The position numbers were made by a program, and so were the translations under genes. DNA of 64,000 bases, taken from assembly GCF_000720455.1 (NCBI RefSeq), contig NZ_JOAK01000022.1, forward strand, positions 1 through 64,000. The letters run 5' to 3'. Position 1 is the first letter of the stretch; every line of letters starts with the position of its first letter. The stretch comes from Streptomyces virginiae. GTDB taxonomy: Bacteria; Actinomycetota; Actinomycetes; Streptomycetales; Streptomycetaceae. The notes beneath the pieces are model-generated. The model saw only the letters and a program-made list of their open reading frames with translations, was not told the DNA's origin and searched no databases. This document shows, piece by piece, positions 8,743-18,732 of this stretch.

Positions 8743-10287
8743 ATGAACCGACATATCGATGTGGATGGCTCCTATTGGATGCAAACGGCCGCTTTCCCGT
8801 CCTTCAGACCTCTTTCGGGGGCAACGGAGGCGGACGTGGCGGTCATCGGCACTGGAATCGTCGGGCTGAGCACGGCCTGGGAACTCGCCCGTGCGGGGCT
8901 GACGGTCGTTGTGCTGGAGGCAGGCCGACTGGCCGGCGGCGTCACCGGGCATACGACGGGCAAGCTGACCGCCCTGCACACCAGCGTGTACGACACGCTC
9001 CGGAGCAACCACGGGGACGACACCGCCCGCACGTACGCAGCCTCTCAGAGCGCCGCTCTGCGGCACGTTGTCGAGGTCTCGGAAGAACTCGGCATCAACT
9101 GCGAACTGGAGAGGCGCCCGGCCTACACCTACTGCGAGCAGCCCGAGGGCGTCGACGCCCTCGGCGCGGAAGCGGAAGCGGCGCGGTCGGCCGGCCTCGA
9201 CGCATCGTTCGTCACCGACACGGGCCTGCCCTTCCCCGTTGTCGGAGCCGTCAGGGTTGAGAATCAGGCACAGTTCCACCCCCTGAAATACCTCAAGGGG
9301 CTCGTCGAGGACATCGTCGCGCTCGGTGGACGGCTTCACGAGGGCACCCGTGTCACGCAGTTGGAGAACGGCGAACCGTGTCGGCTCACCACCGACTCCG
9401 GGGCCACCGTCTCAGCCGGGCACGTCGTCGTCGCCACTCACCACCCCGTGTTCGACCACGCTCTCCTCTCCACGAGGCTCACCCAGCACCGTGACCTGGT
9501 GATAGCGGGCTCCATGGCCGCGCGACACGACCCCGAAGGCATGTACATATCGGAGGAGGGCGGCAAGCGCTCAGTCCGTACGGCCCCGCTGGCGGACGGC
9601 AGCCGGCTGCTGATCGTCACCGGGGAAGCCTTCACACCCGGCACCGGTGAGGACACGGAAGCCGGATACGCCCGTCTCCGGGCCTGGGCCGAGCAGCGCT
9701 TCCCCGGTATCACGATCGCCCACCGGTGGGCCGCGCAGGACAACAGTTCCACCGACACGCTGCCCCTCATCGGCCGCCTCCCCACGGCCGGTGACAACGT
9801 CTACGTGGCCACCGGTTTCGCCGGCTGGGGCATGACGGGCGGGGTCATGGCCGGAACGATCATCGCCGACCTCGTCCGCGGCGAGGAGGAGCCCTGGGGC
9901 GGTCTCTACGCCCCCGGCCGCGTCGGCTCGCCCCTCCGCTCGGCGCCGACGTACCTGAAGGCTCAGTGGGACGCCGGGAAGCACTTCGTCATGGACCGCC
10001 TGGACACTCTCGGCGACGGCACCAACGGCCCGGTCGAGAGTCTGCAGGCCGGTGAGGGCACCGTGGTCCGGGCCGGGGGCCACGCCTGCGCCGTACACCG
10101 CGACGATCAGGGCGAACTGCACGCGGTGACCGCCGTCTGCACTCATTTGGGGTGCCTGGTCGCCTTCAACAACGCCGAACGGACCTGGGAATGCCCCTGC
10201 CACGGCTCCCGCTTCGGCATCGACGGCGAAGTCCTCCAGGGCCCGGCACTGCGGCCACTGGAACGAAAGGATCCCGGCGAACTCTGA
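8743..10287 (+). CDS. FAD-dependent oxidoreductase with C-terminal Rieske [2Fe-2S] domain
   Basis: A 514-residue protein. Residues about 25-370 form a DAO/glycine-oxidase type FAD fold with the dinucleotide loop VIGTGIVGLSTAWELARAG and the C-terminal FAD motif YVATGFAGWGMTGG. Residues about 430-514 are a Rieske domain with the two ligand motifs CTHLGC and CPCHGS. This architecture is known from bacterial DadA-Rieske fusions; the substrate is not established. ATG 8743 begins the conserved region; the frame is open further upstream, but that part reads as shadow sequence. It faces away from the SPFH operon and converges on the broken catalase gene. Confidence 0.9.
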   Translation: MNRHIDVDGSYWMQTAAFPSFRPLSGATEADVAVIGTGIVGLSTAWELARAGLTVVVLEAGRLAGGVTGHTTGKLTALHTSVYDTLRSNHGDDTARTYAASQSAALRHVVEVSEELGINCELERRPAYTYCEQPEGVDALGAEAEAARSAGLDASFVTDTGLPFPVVGAVRVENQAQFHPLKYLKGLVEDIVALGGRLHEGTRVTQLENGEPCRLTTDSGATVSAGHVVVATHHPVFDHALLSTRLTQHRDLVIAGSMAARHDPEGMYISEEGGKRSVRTAPLADGSRLLIVTGEAFTPGTGEDTEAGYARLRAWAEQRFPGITIAHRWAAQDNSSTDTLPLIGRLPTAGDNVYVATGFAGWGMTGGVMAGTIIADLVRGEEEPWGGLYAPGRVGSPLRSAPTYLKAQWDAGKHFVMDRLDTLGDGTNGPVESLQAGEGTVVRAGGHACAVHRDDQGELHAVTAVCTHLGCLVAFNNAERTWECPCHGSRFGIDGEVLQGPALRPLERKDPGEL

Positions 10288-10467
10288 CCCGCCCCGCACG
10301 CCGACCGCAGGCTGCTCCGGCGATGAGGAAGGGGCTCGTACGGAACGGGCCTCCGTAGCGGGGTGCATGGGCGGCTTGGGCCGGTGGGCTCCGGCGCGCA
10401 GGGCGGGCTTCGGACCGTTGGTGGCCCGAAGCCCGCTGATCTCGCAGTGGCTGGGTGTCCTGGCACG

Positions 10468-12569
10468 TCAGGTTGCGGCGGGGAAACGTTCCCAGACGCG
10501 GTGTGCTGCGAGAAGTTCCAGGAGCTGAGGCAGTGCCTGTGCGCTGCCGGTGATGATGACGCCGGGTTCACCGACCGAGATACCGGCGGCCTCGAAGAGG
10601 GTTTCGGCGCCGCCCCAGCCGGCGAGGGCCTTGCCGTGCCGATATGCCTCGGTGAGCAGGGTCAGGACCCGCGGATCGCTGACGGCGGGGCCGGGGGCCG
10701 CGGCCTTGGCGTCACGGGCTCCGTACGCGTCAGCTCCTGATCCCGGGACACCAGCGAAGACCAGCGCGTCGAACTCGACGGAGCGGGCGGTGGCGAAGGT
10801 GCGCTGGACGGGGATCGAGTCACCGCCCGTGCCCAGTACTCCGCCGGCCGGGGCGATGATCAAGGGCACCAGGCCGGCGTCCAGAACCGCCTCGCGGAGC
10901 TGCTGCACGCCCGACATGTCGGTCGCAGGCCCGGTGACGATGCCGATGACGCGTCCGTCCAGAGGCCAGGTCGCGCCGACCTGCGACAAGCGGGGGCTGG
11001 GGCGGACGTCGGTGAGGGGTTCGGTGGCGGCCGGCACCGGGAGCCCGAGCCCCGCCGCGACCTGCGTGCACAGCTCGGGGTCGATGTTGGCGAGTACGCC
11101 GAGAGCGCGTTCCTTGATGGCCTGTTCGTAGCACTTGGACAGCTCGAACGTGTAGGCGGCGATGATGTGTTCGCGCTCGACCGGGGTCATGCTGAGCCAG
11201 AACATGCGGGGCTGGGAGAAGTGATCGTCGTACGAGGCGGGTGCTTCGCGGACCTTGCGTCCGGCAGGGACCTCGACGGGTACCTCGATGAAGGCTCCGG
11301 TGTCGGTGCCGGCGAAGAAGGGGCAGCCGCCGTCGAGGCTGTTGGGCTTGTAGGGGGCCACGCCTCGGTGGACGGCGGTTTGGTGAAAGCCGTCACGGAG
11401 CATGTCGTTGACGGGCGCGTGCGTGCGGTTGATCGGAATCTGCGGGAAGTTGGGGCCGCCCAGCCGGGTGAGCTGGGTGTCCAGGTAGGAGAACATCCGC
11501 CCGGCCAGCAGCGGGTCGTCGGTGGCGTCGATGCCGGGGACGAGGTGGCCGGTGTGGAAGGCGACCTGCTCGACCTCGGCGAAGAAGTTCGACGGGTTCG
11601 CGTTCAGCGTCAGCAGCCCGACCGGCTTCACCGGCGCGAGCTCCTCCGGAACGATCTTCGTCGGGTCGAGGAGATCGATGCCCTCGAACATCTGGTCGGC
11701 GGTGTCGGGGAAGGTCTGGATGCCCAGCTCCCACTGCGGGAACGCGCCGGACTCGATGGCGTCGAAGAGGTCGCGACGGTGGAAGTCGGGATCCACCCCG
11801 GCGAGGATCTGCGCCTCCTCCCAGACGAGGGAGTGCACGCCCAGCTTGGGTTTCCAGTGGAACTTCACCAGCGTCGTGGTGCCCTGGGCGTTGACGAGGC
11901 GGAAGGTGTGGACTCCGAAGCCCTCCATCATCCGGTAGGAGCGGGGGATGCCCCGGTCGGACATGTTCCAGATGGTGTGGTGGGTGGCTTCGGTGTGCAG
12001 GGAGACGAAGTCCCAGAAGGTGTCGTGCGCGCTCTGGAGCCGCGCGAGCCGAGGACGGTGGAGAACCGCACGAACACCGGAGTCTCCACGTCCGAGGCCA
12101 GGAACGCGGCCTTACTGACCGTCTGCGCGGTGCCGTAGGACTGGAAGACGCCGTGCGCGGCCGAGCCGCGGGCGTGGACCACACGCTCGGGGATCCGCTC
12201 GTGGTCGAAGTGCATGAGCTTTTCACGCAGGTGGTGGTCCTGCAGCAGTACCGGCCCCCGGGGGCCCGCCTTGAGCGAGTGGTCCGTGTCCGCCAGGCGC
12301 ACCCCTTGCGCCGTGGTCAGGTATGCGCCGCTCTGCGCCATCCGGGCCTGGTCCGCGCCGGTGGGCTGCCCGGTCGGGCTGACCGTCTCCGGGCCGCTCT
12401 GGTCCGCCTTCGGAGGCAGCGGCTCCACCGGCGTCGTCGGCTCGACGAGCTGCGGAGAGACGGGGGCAGGTTTGCCGGGGACCCCGTCCCCCGGGCCCTC
12501 TGCCGGGCCGGTGTGCATGACGTCGGCGATTTTCTCAGCGACTGCTTTCACCGGGTTCTTCTCGGACAT
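10468..12569 (-). pseudogene. katE: Large-subunit catalase (KatE/HPII type), broken by an internal deletion
   Basis: The gene starts at ATG 12569 (GGAG 5 nt upstream) and reads a typical clade-2 N-terminus with the active-site segment [13 protein letters not shown]. At about 12035-12050 the frame breaks: GSRGS is followed directly by [10 protein letters not shown] in another frame. Compared with HPII this removes about 55-60 residues, including the segment with the distal haem Asn (VGNN). The downstream frame then continues intact through the haem-binding region and the C-terminal DJ-1/PfpI-like domain to 10468. Apart from this one lesion the sequence is well preserved, which suggests a recent event. 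An active monofunctional catalase cannot be made. Confidence 0.9.
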
Positions 12570-13684
12570 CTCATCTCCAGACACAGGGGAGGGCCCTCGG
12601 GCCCTAACGTGTGACCCGAGCGATATGTCCCGAAACCTGGACTAGCCTGTCCGGCCCGCGAGGCGAGATCACTGGACGTCGATCCTCCACGCGGCGGCCT
12701 GTGCGCAGCCCGGCCTCGACGGCTTACACATGACGGCGGGGGTCTGGAGGAGCCCTGGGCGGACTGTCGGGCGCAGGTCAGAGATTCGCTCGGGCCGAGA
12801 GGGTCGAATGCCCGGACTGCAAGGCGTCCGAACGGGCCAGAGCGGTCAGGGCGCTGGTCACGTCGCGTGCCAGGTCCCGGCCGCCTTCGCTCTCCTCGTC
12901 CTCATCACTCTGCCCTTCCTCCCCGACTTCAGGTCCGCGCCGCTGTGGGACGAGCTCGGAGCAGCGGACTACCCCAGCCTGAGGGGCACTGCTGCTCGTG
13001 GGCGTCGGCACCACCGTCCAGCGCTGCCCCCGGAACGGGTTCGGCGACGGACACCAGCGCGCGTACGACGCGCAGACGAGATGTCGCTGCTGTCGAGTTC
13101 TCCGTCGAGAACCAGGGTGGGCACGCCGATGGAGGCCGCCCGGTCCGCTGCGCCGACTTCTTTCGGTGTCCCCGCCCCGAGCCCGCTGGCGTGCCGCACG
13201 ACGTTGGCGGTGGCAGGCCACCGTTACCACCTGGATCAGGGCGGTCACTCCCGCACGGTCCTGCACGACCTGTCCACATGCCCGTTCGGGTTGACCGTCA
13301 AGCATCTGGCCACGCCCGCGACACCGCCGCTCGCCGTCATGGGCGAGGTGCGTGTGGTCGACCGCTCCGGTCGGGGTCGGGGCCTGCGCTTGACGCAGGC
13401 GTGGCCGGGCGCGCGGTGTCCCCGATTCATTCGATCTTGGTTCGCCGTGGGCGGTCGCGCATGCGGTGCGCGGTGGTTGCGCGCAGCGTCCACGGCCGAT
13501 CCGCTCATCACTGGACAGTCGACCCGCCTCCGGGGACGGCCCGGTCGGGCACGGGGCGGCGGGTCTTCGTGTCCAAGACACGAGCAGCCTCTCGCAATGA
13601 TCAATAGATCCGAACGTTTGGAAACCCGGGCGTGGTGAAGACGGCTGTTAACACCGGCTCTATTCATCGAGGTAGGAGAAGCGC
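12570..13684. other. 1.1 kb without a supported gene; weak hydrolase trace
   Basis: Several long ORFs overlap here on both strands, none with a recognisable domain. The minus strand around 13080-13190 contains IGVPTLVLDGELDSSDI, which resembles the strand before the catalytic Asp of alpha/beta hydrolases. It is flanked by frame changes, so at most it is a relic. The 50 bp before 13685 hold the ribosome-binding site (AGGAGA) of the next gene. Confidence 0.4.
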
Positions 13685-13963
13685 ATGGGCATCATTGCCT
13701 GGATCTTGATCGGATTGCTCGCGGGCTTTATCGCCAAGGCGCTGATGCCGGGCAAGGACCCCGGCGGCGTCATCATCACCATGCTCATCGGCATCGCGGG
13801 TGGCCTGCTCGGCGGCTTCCTCGGCAAGGTCATCTTCGGCGTCGACTCCATCGACGGGTTCTTCGACCTGTCCACCTGGATCGCCGCCATCATCGGCTCG
13901 GTCATCCTCCTCGCCGTCTACCGACTGGTCACCGGCAACAGGCGACACCACAGCCACGCCTGA
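13685..13963 (+). CDS. GlsB/YeaQ/YmgE-family stress-response membrane protein
   Basis: A 92-residue protein of three hydrophobic segments: IIAWILIGLLAGFIAKALM, then IITMLIGIAGGLLGGFLGK with the typical glycine pattern, and STWIAAIIGSVILLAVYRLV. This matches the transglycosylase-associated/GlsB family throughout, with normal length. AGGAGA lies 6 nt before ATG. Family members are induced in general stress; the molecular role is unknown. A strong terminator follows 23 bp after the stop, so it is a single-gene transcript. Confidence 0.93.
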   Translation: MGIIAWILIGLLAGFIAKALMPGKDPGGVIITMLIGIAGGLLGGFLGKVIFGVDSIDGFFDLSTWIAAIIGSVILLAVYRLVTGNRRHHSHA

Positions 13964-13986
13964 ACGACCTCGCCAGACCCGGACGC

Positions 13987-14023
13987 AAACGGCTCCCCCT
14001 CTCTGCCGAGGGCGGAGCCGTTT
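13987..14023 (+). terminator. Strong intrinsic terminator
   Basis: A perfect 10-bp inverted repeat (AAACGGCTCC / GGAGCCGTTT) around a 17-nt loop ends in TTT. It closes the GlsB-type gene. Confidence 0.85.
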
Positions 14024-14207
14024 CGCTGCTACGCGTGCAGCCCAGGCCGCGCCCGTCCCCGTGGCGCGTCCACTTCCGGCAGGCCAGGGGTGACCTGCCG
14101 GCCGGCAGTGGGCCGGGTGTGCCGGTGCGGGGCTTCCGGAGACGGTGCGTAGGGCGACCCGCATGGGGTAGGCGCGCGGCACTGCCCGCGAGTGGAGGAG
14201 GACCCGT

Positions 14208-15539
14208 ATGCCGACCCGGTCCGTCTCAGAGCATGAAGCAGCGCCTGAACGCGACGCCCTCCTGGGCGGTCGCTACCGGCTCCATGGCCCCATAGGGTCC
14301 GGCGGCACGGCGGATGTCTTCCGCGGCGTCGACCAGGTGCTGGGCCGTGAGGTGGCCGTCAAGGTGTTCCGCGCGGGCACCGACACGATCACTGCCGACC
14401 GCTTCTGCGACGAAGCCCGCACACTGGCCCGTCTGTCCCACCGTGCCCTCGTCACCGTCTACGACGCCGGCCGACACGGCCAAGGCGCGTACATGGTGAC
14501 GGAGTTGATCCGCGGCGTCACCTTGCGCACCCGGATGGATGCCGGCCCCCTCAGCGCCGTCCAGGTGACGCGGATCGGCGCCGACATCTCCTCAGCCCTC
14601 GACCACGTGCACGCCCACGGCGTCATCCACCACGACGTGAAACCCTCCAACATCCTCCTGGGCGCGGAGGGTTCCCCACACCTGGCCGACTTCGGGCTCT
14701 CGCGGACCGTCCACGACGACTCCCACAGCGCCCACGACACGCTTGTCGGCACCCTCGCCTACATGGCCCCGGAACAGTTCCTCGGCCAAGGCGCGAGCAC
14801 GGCCAGCGACATCTACGCCCTGGGAATGACCCTCCTCGAAGCACTCACCGGCCACCGCGAATACCAGGGCACGCCCGTGGAGATCGGCACCGCCCACCTC
14901 CTGCGCCAACCCCGGATACCCGAAGGGCTGCCGGACGACCTGGCTCGCCTCCTCAGGACGATGACCGCCCAGACCCCTGCGGATCGCCCCGACGCCGCCA
15001 CTGTCCACCAGCGCCTGCAAGGCATGGCACAGGCGCCGCAGCCCCGTACCGCATCGAGCACGGCGCTCACCCGCACCTCCACACACTGCTCATCGCCGCC
15101 ATCCCCTGCCGCGCACCCCGTGCGAACGCCCGCGCGAACGCCCGCGCGAACGCAGAGCAGGGCAATCAGCCGGCGACAGGCGGCTCTTTTCAGCCTTGCG
15201 GCTGCGAGTGTCGCGGTCAGCTGCGCGGTGGCGCTGGGGGGCATAACAGCAGGGAAGAACACACCCAACACCACTCCCTCGCCCGAGCAACCGTTGGCGT
15301 CGAAGAACACCGAGGTGGCCGGCCCGGCAGGATCACCCAGCACGCTGCCCGTGTCGCCTCCTGCCGCCTCAGCCCCTCAGCTGCCGGTCGCGGCACCTTC
15401 CACCACAAACGAACTTGAGGCGTCCACCAGCCCGATCGATTCATACTCCGCTCCATCCGTCACAAACCGCCCGACGAAGGCTCCTGAGCCAACGAAGATC
15501 CCCGGGAAGGCCAAGCGAAAGAAGGACCAGGGACGGTGA
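14208..15539 (+). CDS. Membrane-anchored Ser/Thr protein kinase
   Basis: A 443-residue Hanks-type kinase. The kinase domain (about 20-280) has the Gly loop IGSGGTADV, VAVK lysine, ADFGLSR and YMAPEQ. The catalytic loop reads HHDVKPSN, so the usual HRD Arg is His while the catalytic Asp and Asn are kept. A Pro/Thr-rich linker contains a short tandem unit (RTPARTPART), followed by one membrane helix (about 330-350, LFSLAAASVAVSCAVALGG) and a roughly 90-residue extracellular Ser/Pro/Thr tail ending in KRKKDQGR. No PASTA repeats are present. ATG 14208 is preceded by GGAGGAGG. No substrate is suggested by neighbours. Confidence 0.92.
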   Translation: MPTRSVSEHEAAPERDALLGGRYRLHGPIGSGGTADVFRGVDQVLGREVAVKVFRAGTDTITADRFCDEARTLARLSHRALVTVYDAGRHGQGAYMVTELIRGVTLRTRMDAGPLSAVQVTRIGADISSALDHVHAHGVIHHDVKPSNILLGAEGSPHLADFGLSRTVHDDSHSAHDTLVGTLAYMAPEQFLGQGASTASDIYALGMTLLEALTGHREYQGTPVEIGTAHLLRQPRIPEGLPDDLARLLRTMTAQTPADRPDAATVHQRLQGMAQAPQPRTASSTALTRTSTHCSSPPSPAAHPVRTPARTPARTQSRAISRRQAALFSLAAASVAVSCAVALGGITAGKNTPNTTPSPEQPLASKNTEVAGPAGSPSTLPVSPPAASAPQLPVAAPSTTNELEASTSPIDSYSAPSVTNRPTKAPEPTKIPGKAKRKKDQGR

Positions 15540-15636
15540 ACGAACCACCCCTGAAACGCTGGCACGCTCCGGTAGACGACCGTTGTTGAACCCGTTCCCA
15601 TGCTGCGGGGCGCAGGGCCGCCGCCCGGAGGTGCTC

Positions 15637-15777
15637 CCGGCCGCCGTCCGCGGACGCGTCGTGCCGGTATGGTGCCGAGTGGACGGCGACGAAGCTCCGT
15701 TGGGGCCTCGCGGTCGATGAGGCGGAGAAGGACCGGCTGCTCGACATCGCGGCCGGTTGCGGACCAGATGTGATGGC
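15637..15777 (+). pseudogene. C-terminal relic of an HNH (DUF1524-type) endonuclease
   Basis: One plus-strand frame reads PPSADASCRYGAEWTATK, then LRWGLAVDEAEKDRLLDI and AAGCGPDV. This is the end of the HNH/DUF1524 secreted-nuclease family, where WLPP...Y..DW...K.RW is followed by a small Cys-containing tail. The HNH core itself is absent, so only the last ~45 codons survive. A different relic of the same family lies at 58517-58731. The remaining DNA to 16341 (560 bp) contains no gene I can support. Confidence 0.55.
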
Positions 15778-16341
15778 CACGGACACGGCCGGCAGGGTTC
15801 ACGGCTGGCAGTTCAAGGACATGACAGGACCGGAGCCGTCGCCCATCGCGGGGAAGTCGGTCCAGCGCATCTTCAAGAGCATCCATCAGCCCTTGGACTC
15901 GAACGCGGACGTGCAGACCCTCGGCTCCTCTTGGCAGTGGTACGCGAGCGGGGTCTGCAGGCCGAGGGCGTGATGCGCATGGGGCTGTTGGCCGGGGAGG
16001 CCCGACGATGGCATGAGAGCGGAATCCTTGCTCGAAGACTCGTTCAGAGCGAGGACGGCCGGTTCTTCCCTCCAGGCGTTCAAATGGGACGAGGATGGTT
16101 CTTCCGTGCGAGCCTGGCATCGGGACGAGGCGTGATTCCAAGGCCTGATGCTTCGACGTCCGGCCCGGCTGTGACCGCAGGCGCCTGATGGGCGGGCCCA
16201 CCCTCGGCGACGGAACCTTGCAGGCCCCGCCGCTCGGTGGAACCCTTTCGCCCCGTTACCTCTCTAGCCTGATGCGCACCGGTTGGCGGTGCCCTGGACC
16301 GGTGCGTCCAGACCGAGACGCCGCAAAGGGTTCCCTGATCC

Positions 16342-17439
16342 ATGGGTCTGACAAGCAGTGAGCTGCTCCTGTGCGCCGTGCTGTGCACGGCACTGGCCTT
16401 CGCGGCCACCGTGCTGCTCTGGCCGCGACTGGCGCGGGGGAGCCGGACACGGGTGCTGGGGCGCGCGGGGCTGATCCTCCTCGTGCAGGTGTTCCTGTTC
16501 GCGTCGGTCGCGCTCGCGGCGAACCGCAGCCTGCTGATCTACGGTTCCTGGGCGGACCTGGCCGGACACGCACGCCAGGAGGCCGTGCGCGGCGGAGTGG
16601 CCGTGGAGGTGCTGGGGCGGCAGGCTCCCGACGTGCCCGGCGGTGGCAATCCCCTGGTGAGCGGCGTGATCGAGAAGGTGACCCTGCACGGTGAGCGGTC
16701 CAGGAGCGCCGCCCAGGCCTACGTGTACCTGCCGCCGGAGTACTTCCAGAAGGGCAACGAGCAGCGGACGTTCCCCGCCGCGGTGGTCCTGACGGGCTAC
16801 CCGGGCACGGCGGAGAACCTGCTGAAGGGTCTGCGCTACCCGAAGACGGCCTGGAACCTGGCCAAGGAGAAGAAGGCACAGCCGATGATCCTGGTGATGA
16901 TGCGGCCCACCGTCTCGGCCGAGAACACCCAGTGCGTCGATGTCCGCGCCGGCGGCCCGCAGAGCGAGACCTTCTTCGGTACCGACGTCCCCCGGGCCAT
17001 ATCCAGCACCTACCGCGTCGGCACCTCGGCGCGCAGCTGGGGCATCATCGGCGACTCGACCGGCGGCTACTGCGCCCTGAAGATGACGGTGCAGCACCCG
17101 GAGACCTACGCGGCCGGCGTGGGCCTTTCGGCGGACTACAAGCCGGAGATCGACCAGTACTCGGGCGACCTCTTCCACGGCGACAAGGACGAGGAGAAAC
17201 GATCCGACCTGCTGTGGCATCTCGCCAACCGGCCGCAGGGCGCATCCTCGTTCCTCGTGACGACCTCGCTGCAGGGCGAGCAGAACTACAAACCGACCCA
17301 TCAGTTCATCAAGGCGGTGAAGGATCCGGCCCGCGTCTCCTCGATCACACTCGACCGTGGAGGACACAGCTTCAACACCTGGAACCGCGAGATCCCGCCG
17401 GCCCTCGAATGGATCGGCGGCCGGCTCAGCGCCGAGTGA
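16342..17439 (+). CDS. Membrane-tethered alpha/beta-hydrolase esterase (antigen-85/esterase D-like)
   Basis: A 365-residue protein. Two N-terminal membrane segments (LLLCAVLCTALAFAATVLLW and LILLVQVFLFASVALAA) precede an exported hydrolase domain. The nucleophile elbow is GDSTGG (Ser), the oxyanion region is VVLTGYPGTAENLL, and the C-terminal catalytic His is in RGGHSFNTW. This is the architecture of actinobacterial esterase-family proteins related to mycolyltransferases, which act on cell-envelope or extracellular esters. ATG 16342 begins the first membrane helix. Confidence 0.88.
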   Translation: MGLTSSELLLCAVLCTALAFAATVLLWPRLARGSRTRVLGRAGLILLVQVFLFASVALAANRSLLIYGSWADLAGHARQEAVRGGVAVEVLGRQAPDVPGGGNPLVSGVIEKVTLHGERSRSAAQAYVYLPPEYFQKGNEQRTFPAAVVLTGYPGTAENLLKGLRYPKTAWNLAKEKKAQPMILVMMRPTVSAENTQCVDVRAGGPQSETFFGTDVPRAISSTYRVGTSARSWGIIGDSTGGYCALKMTVQHPETYAAGVGLSADYKPEIDQYSGDLFHGDKDEEKRSDLLWHLANRPQGASSFLVTTSLQGEQNYKPTHQFIKAVKDPARVSSITLDRGGHSFNTWNREIPPALEWIGGRLSAE

Positions 17440-18112
17440 GGAGACCGGACGGGACATCTCGGCGGGGCGGTGGGCCGCACCGCCGGACCCCCGAGGGGGC
17501 GCTACGCCGAGCTCTTCAGAGAGCCTCCCTGCGGCCGCCCGTACCCCACGCGGCGCGGTGACCGTCACGCGCGACGGACATGCCGGTTGTCCGGCTCGCG
17601 GCCGGCGTTCTGGCAGCAGGCCGTCCGAGTCCGTGATCGTCACCAGCACCCCCGCCTGACCCGCAGCAATCAGCCGCAACCTCTCCAGACGGTCAACGTG
17701 CGGCGCCGCTGCGCAGTGCGAGGGTGGTGCCTGCCGCGGTGGCGAGGTCAGTTTCCCGAATCAGGCGTACGGCGACGAGGCTGGCGGCTTCGCCCCATGT
17801 GCAGAGGGTCTGATCGCCGTCGAGGCCACTGCGAGATGGGGCCGGCGCCGTACAGGGCTGGTGCCCACCGGGCCGACTTCGACGCCGCAGTGCGGCTCGG
17901 GTGGATCTCCCCGGGTGCGCGCGTTCACGGCACCACCGAGTGGTTCCGGCAGCGGCCACTGCCGGAACTGCCGACCGCAGGCCCGGTTCGTTGGACGACG
18001 ACAGAAGCCGCCGGGGCGCGCCCCAGACACCGCCGAAGCCGTGACGGCGGACTTGCAAGCGCGTTGTCCCGGAGGGTCGGGGACCGCGGCGCAACCGCGG
18101 CGGACCGGATCA
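17440..18112. other. No supported gene; 5' flank of a transposase relic
   Basis: A long plus-strand frame crosses this stretch but lacks recognisable motifs until it enters the transposase. A short piece near 17860-17925 (HRADFDAAVRLGWI) resembles part of small mobile-element proteins of Streptomyces but is too short to assign. Confidence 0.35.
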
Positions 18113-18596
18113 TGAACCTTGGACCGATGTTTGCGCTCCAGCCCCGCAAGCGGTTCGCGAAGGACACCGTGCTCATCGTGGACGGCACCCTGGTTCCCAC
18201 CCGTGAGCACACCGTCGCCGAGCGGTCGAAGAACTACCGGTACTCCACCAGCCACCAGGTCGCCGTCGATGCCGACACCCGCCTGGTCGTCGTGGCCGGT
18301 CGGCCGCTCGCCGGAAACCGCAACGACTGCAGGGCCTGGGAGGAGTCCGGCGCCAATGCTGCCGTCAGCGGAACGACCACGATCGCCGACGGCGGCTACT
18401 CGGGCACCGGCCTGGTCATCCCGCACCGCCGCAAGCGCGGCCCAAGTCCCACAAGCAAGTCCTGGCCCGCGTCGAGGACGTCATCGCCCGCATGAAGACC
18501 TGGAAGATCCTCCGCGACTGCCGCTTGAGGGGGAACAGCGTCCACCACGCCATGCTCGGCATCGCACGGATGCACAACCTCGCCCTCGCCGGATAG
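18113..18596 (+). pseudogene. IS5-family transposase, truncated and frameshifted
   Basis: The DDE catalytic part is recognisable: DTVLIVDGTLVPTREHTV (first Asp), KNYRYSTSHQ, and TTTIADGGYSGTGLVIPHRR (second Asp). After that about 10 codons are missing and the frame shifts, resuming as ARMKTWKILRDCRL and ending HNLALAG at 18596. The N-terminal third is absent. It is therefore a dead copy; terminal inverted repeats were not identified. Confidence 0.75.
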
Positions 18597-18732
18597 ATCA
18601 GCGGATCCCGTTGCGGCCAACCATGCCCGAGACGACTCGGAGGCTGAGCTCCCTTCACACCACCCAGGCGCCGGTGCGGCGGCATCCGTAGGCCGTCCCG
18701 CCGGAGTCGGAGGACGCCGTGCGGCTTTTCGC

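Noticed and set aside
12730..13638. 302-codon plus-strand ORF before the GlsB-type gene
   Set aside because: No start signal or conserved motif; both strands are equally open here.
13600..13660. SigB-type promoter before the GlsB-type gene
   Set aside because: GTTT and GGGCGT words are present but their spacing (about 9 bp) is too short for a stress-sigma promoter.
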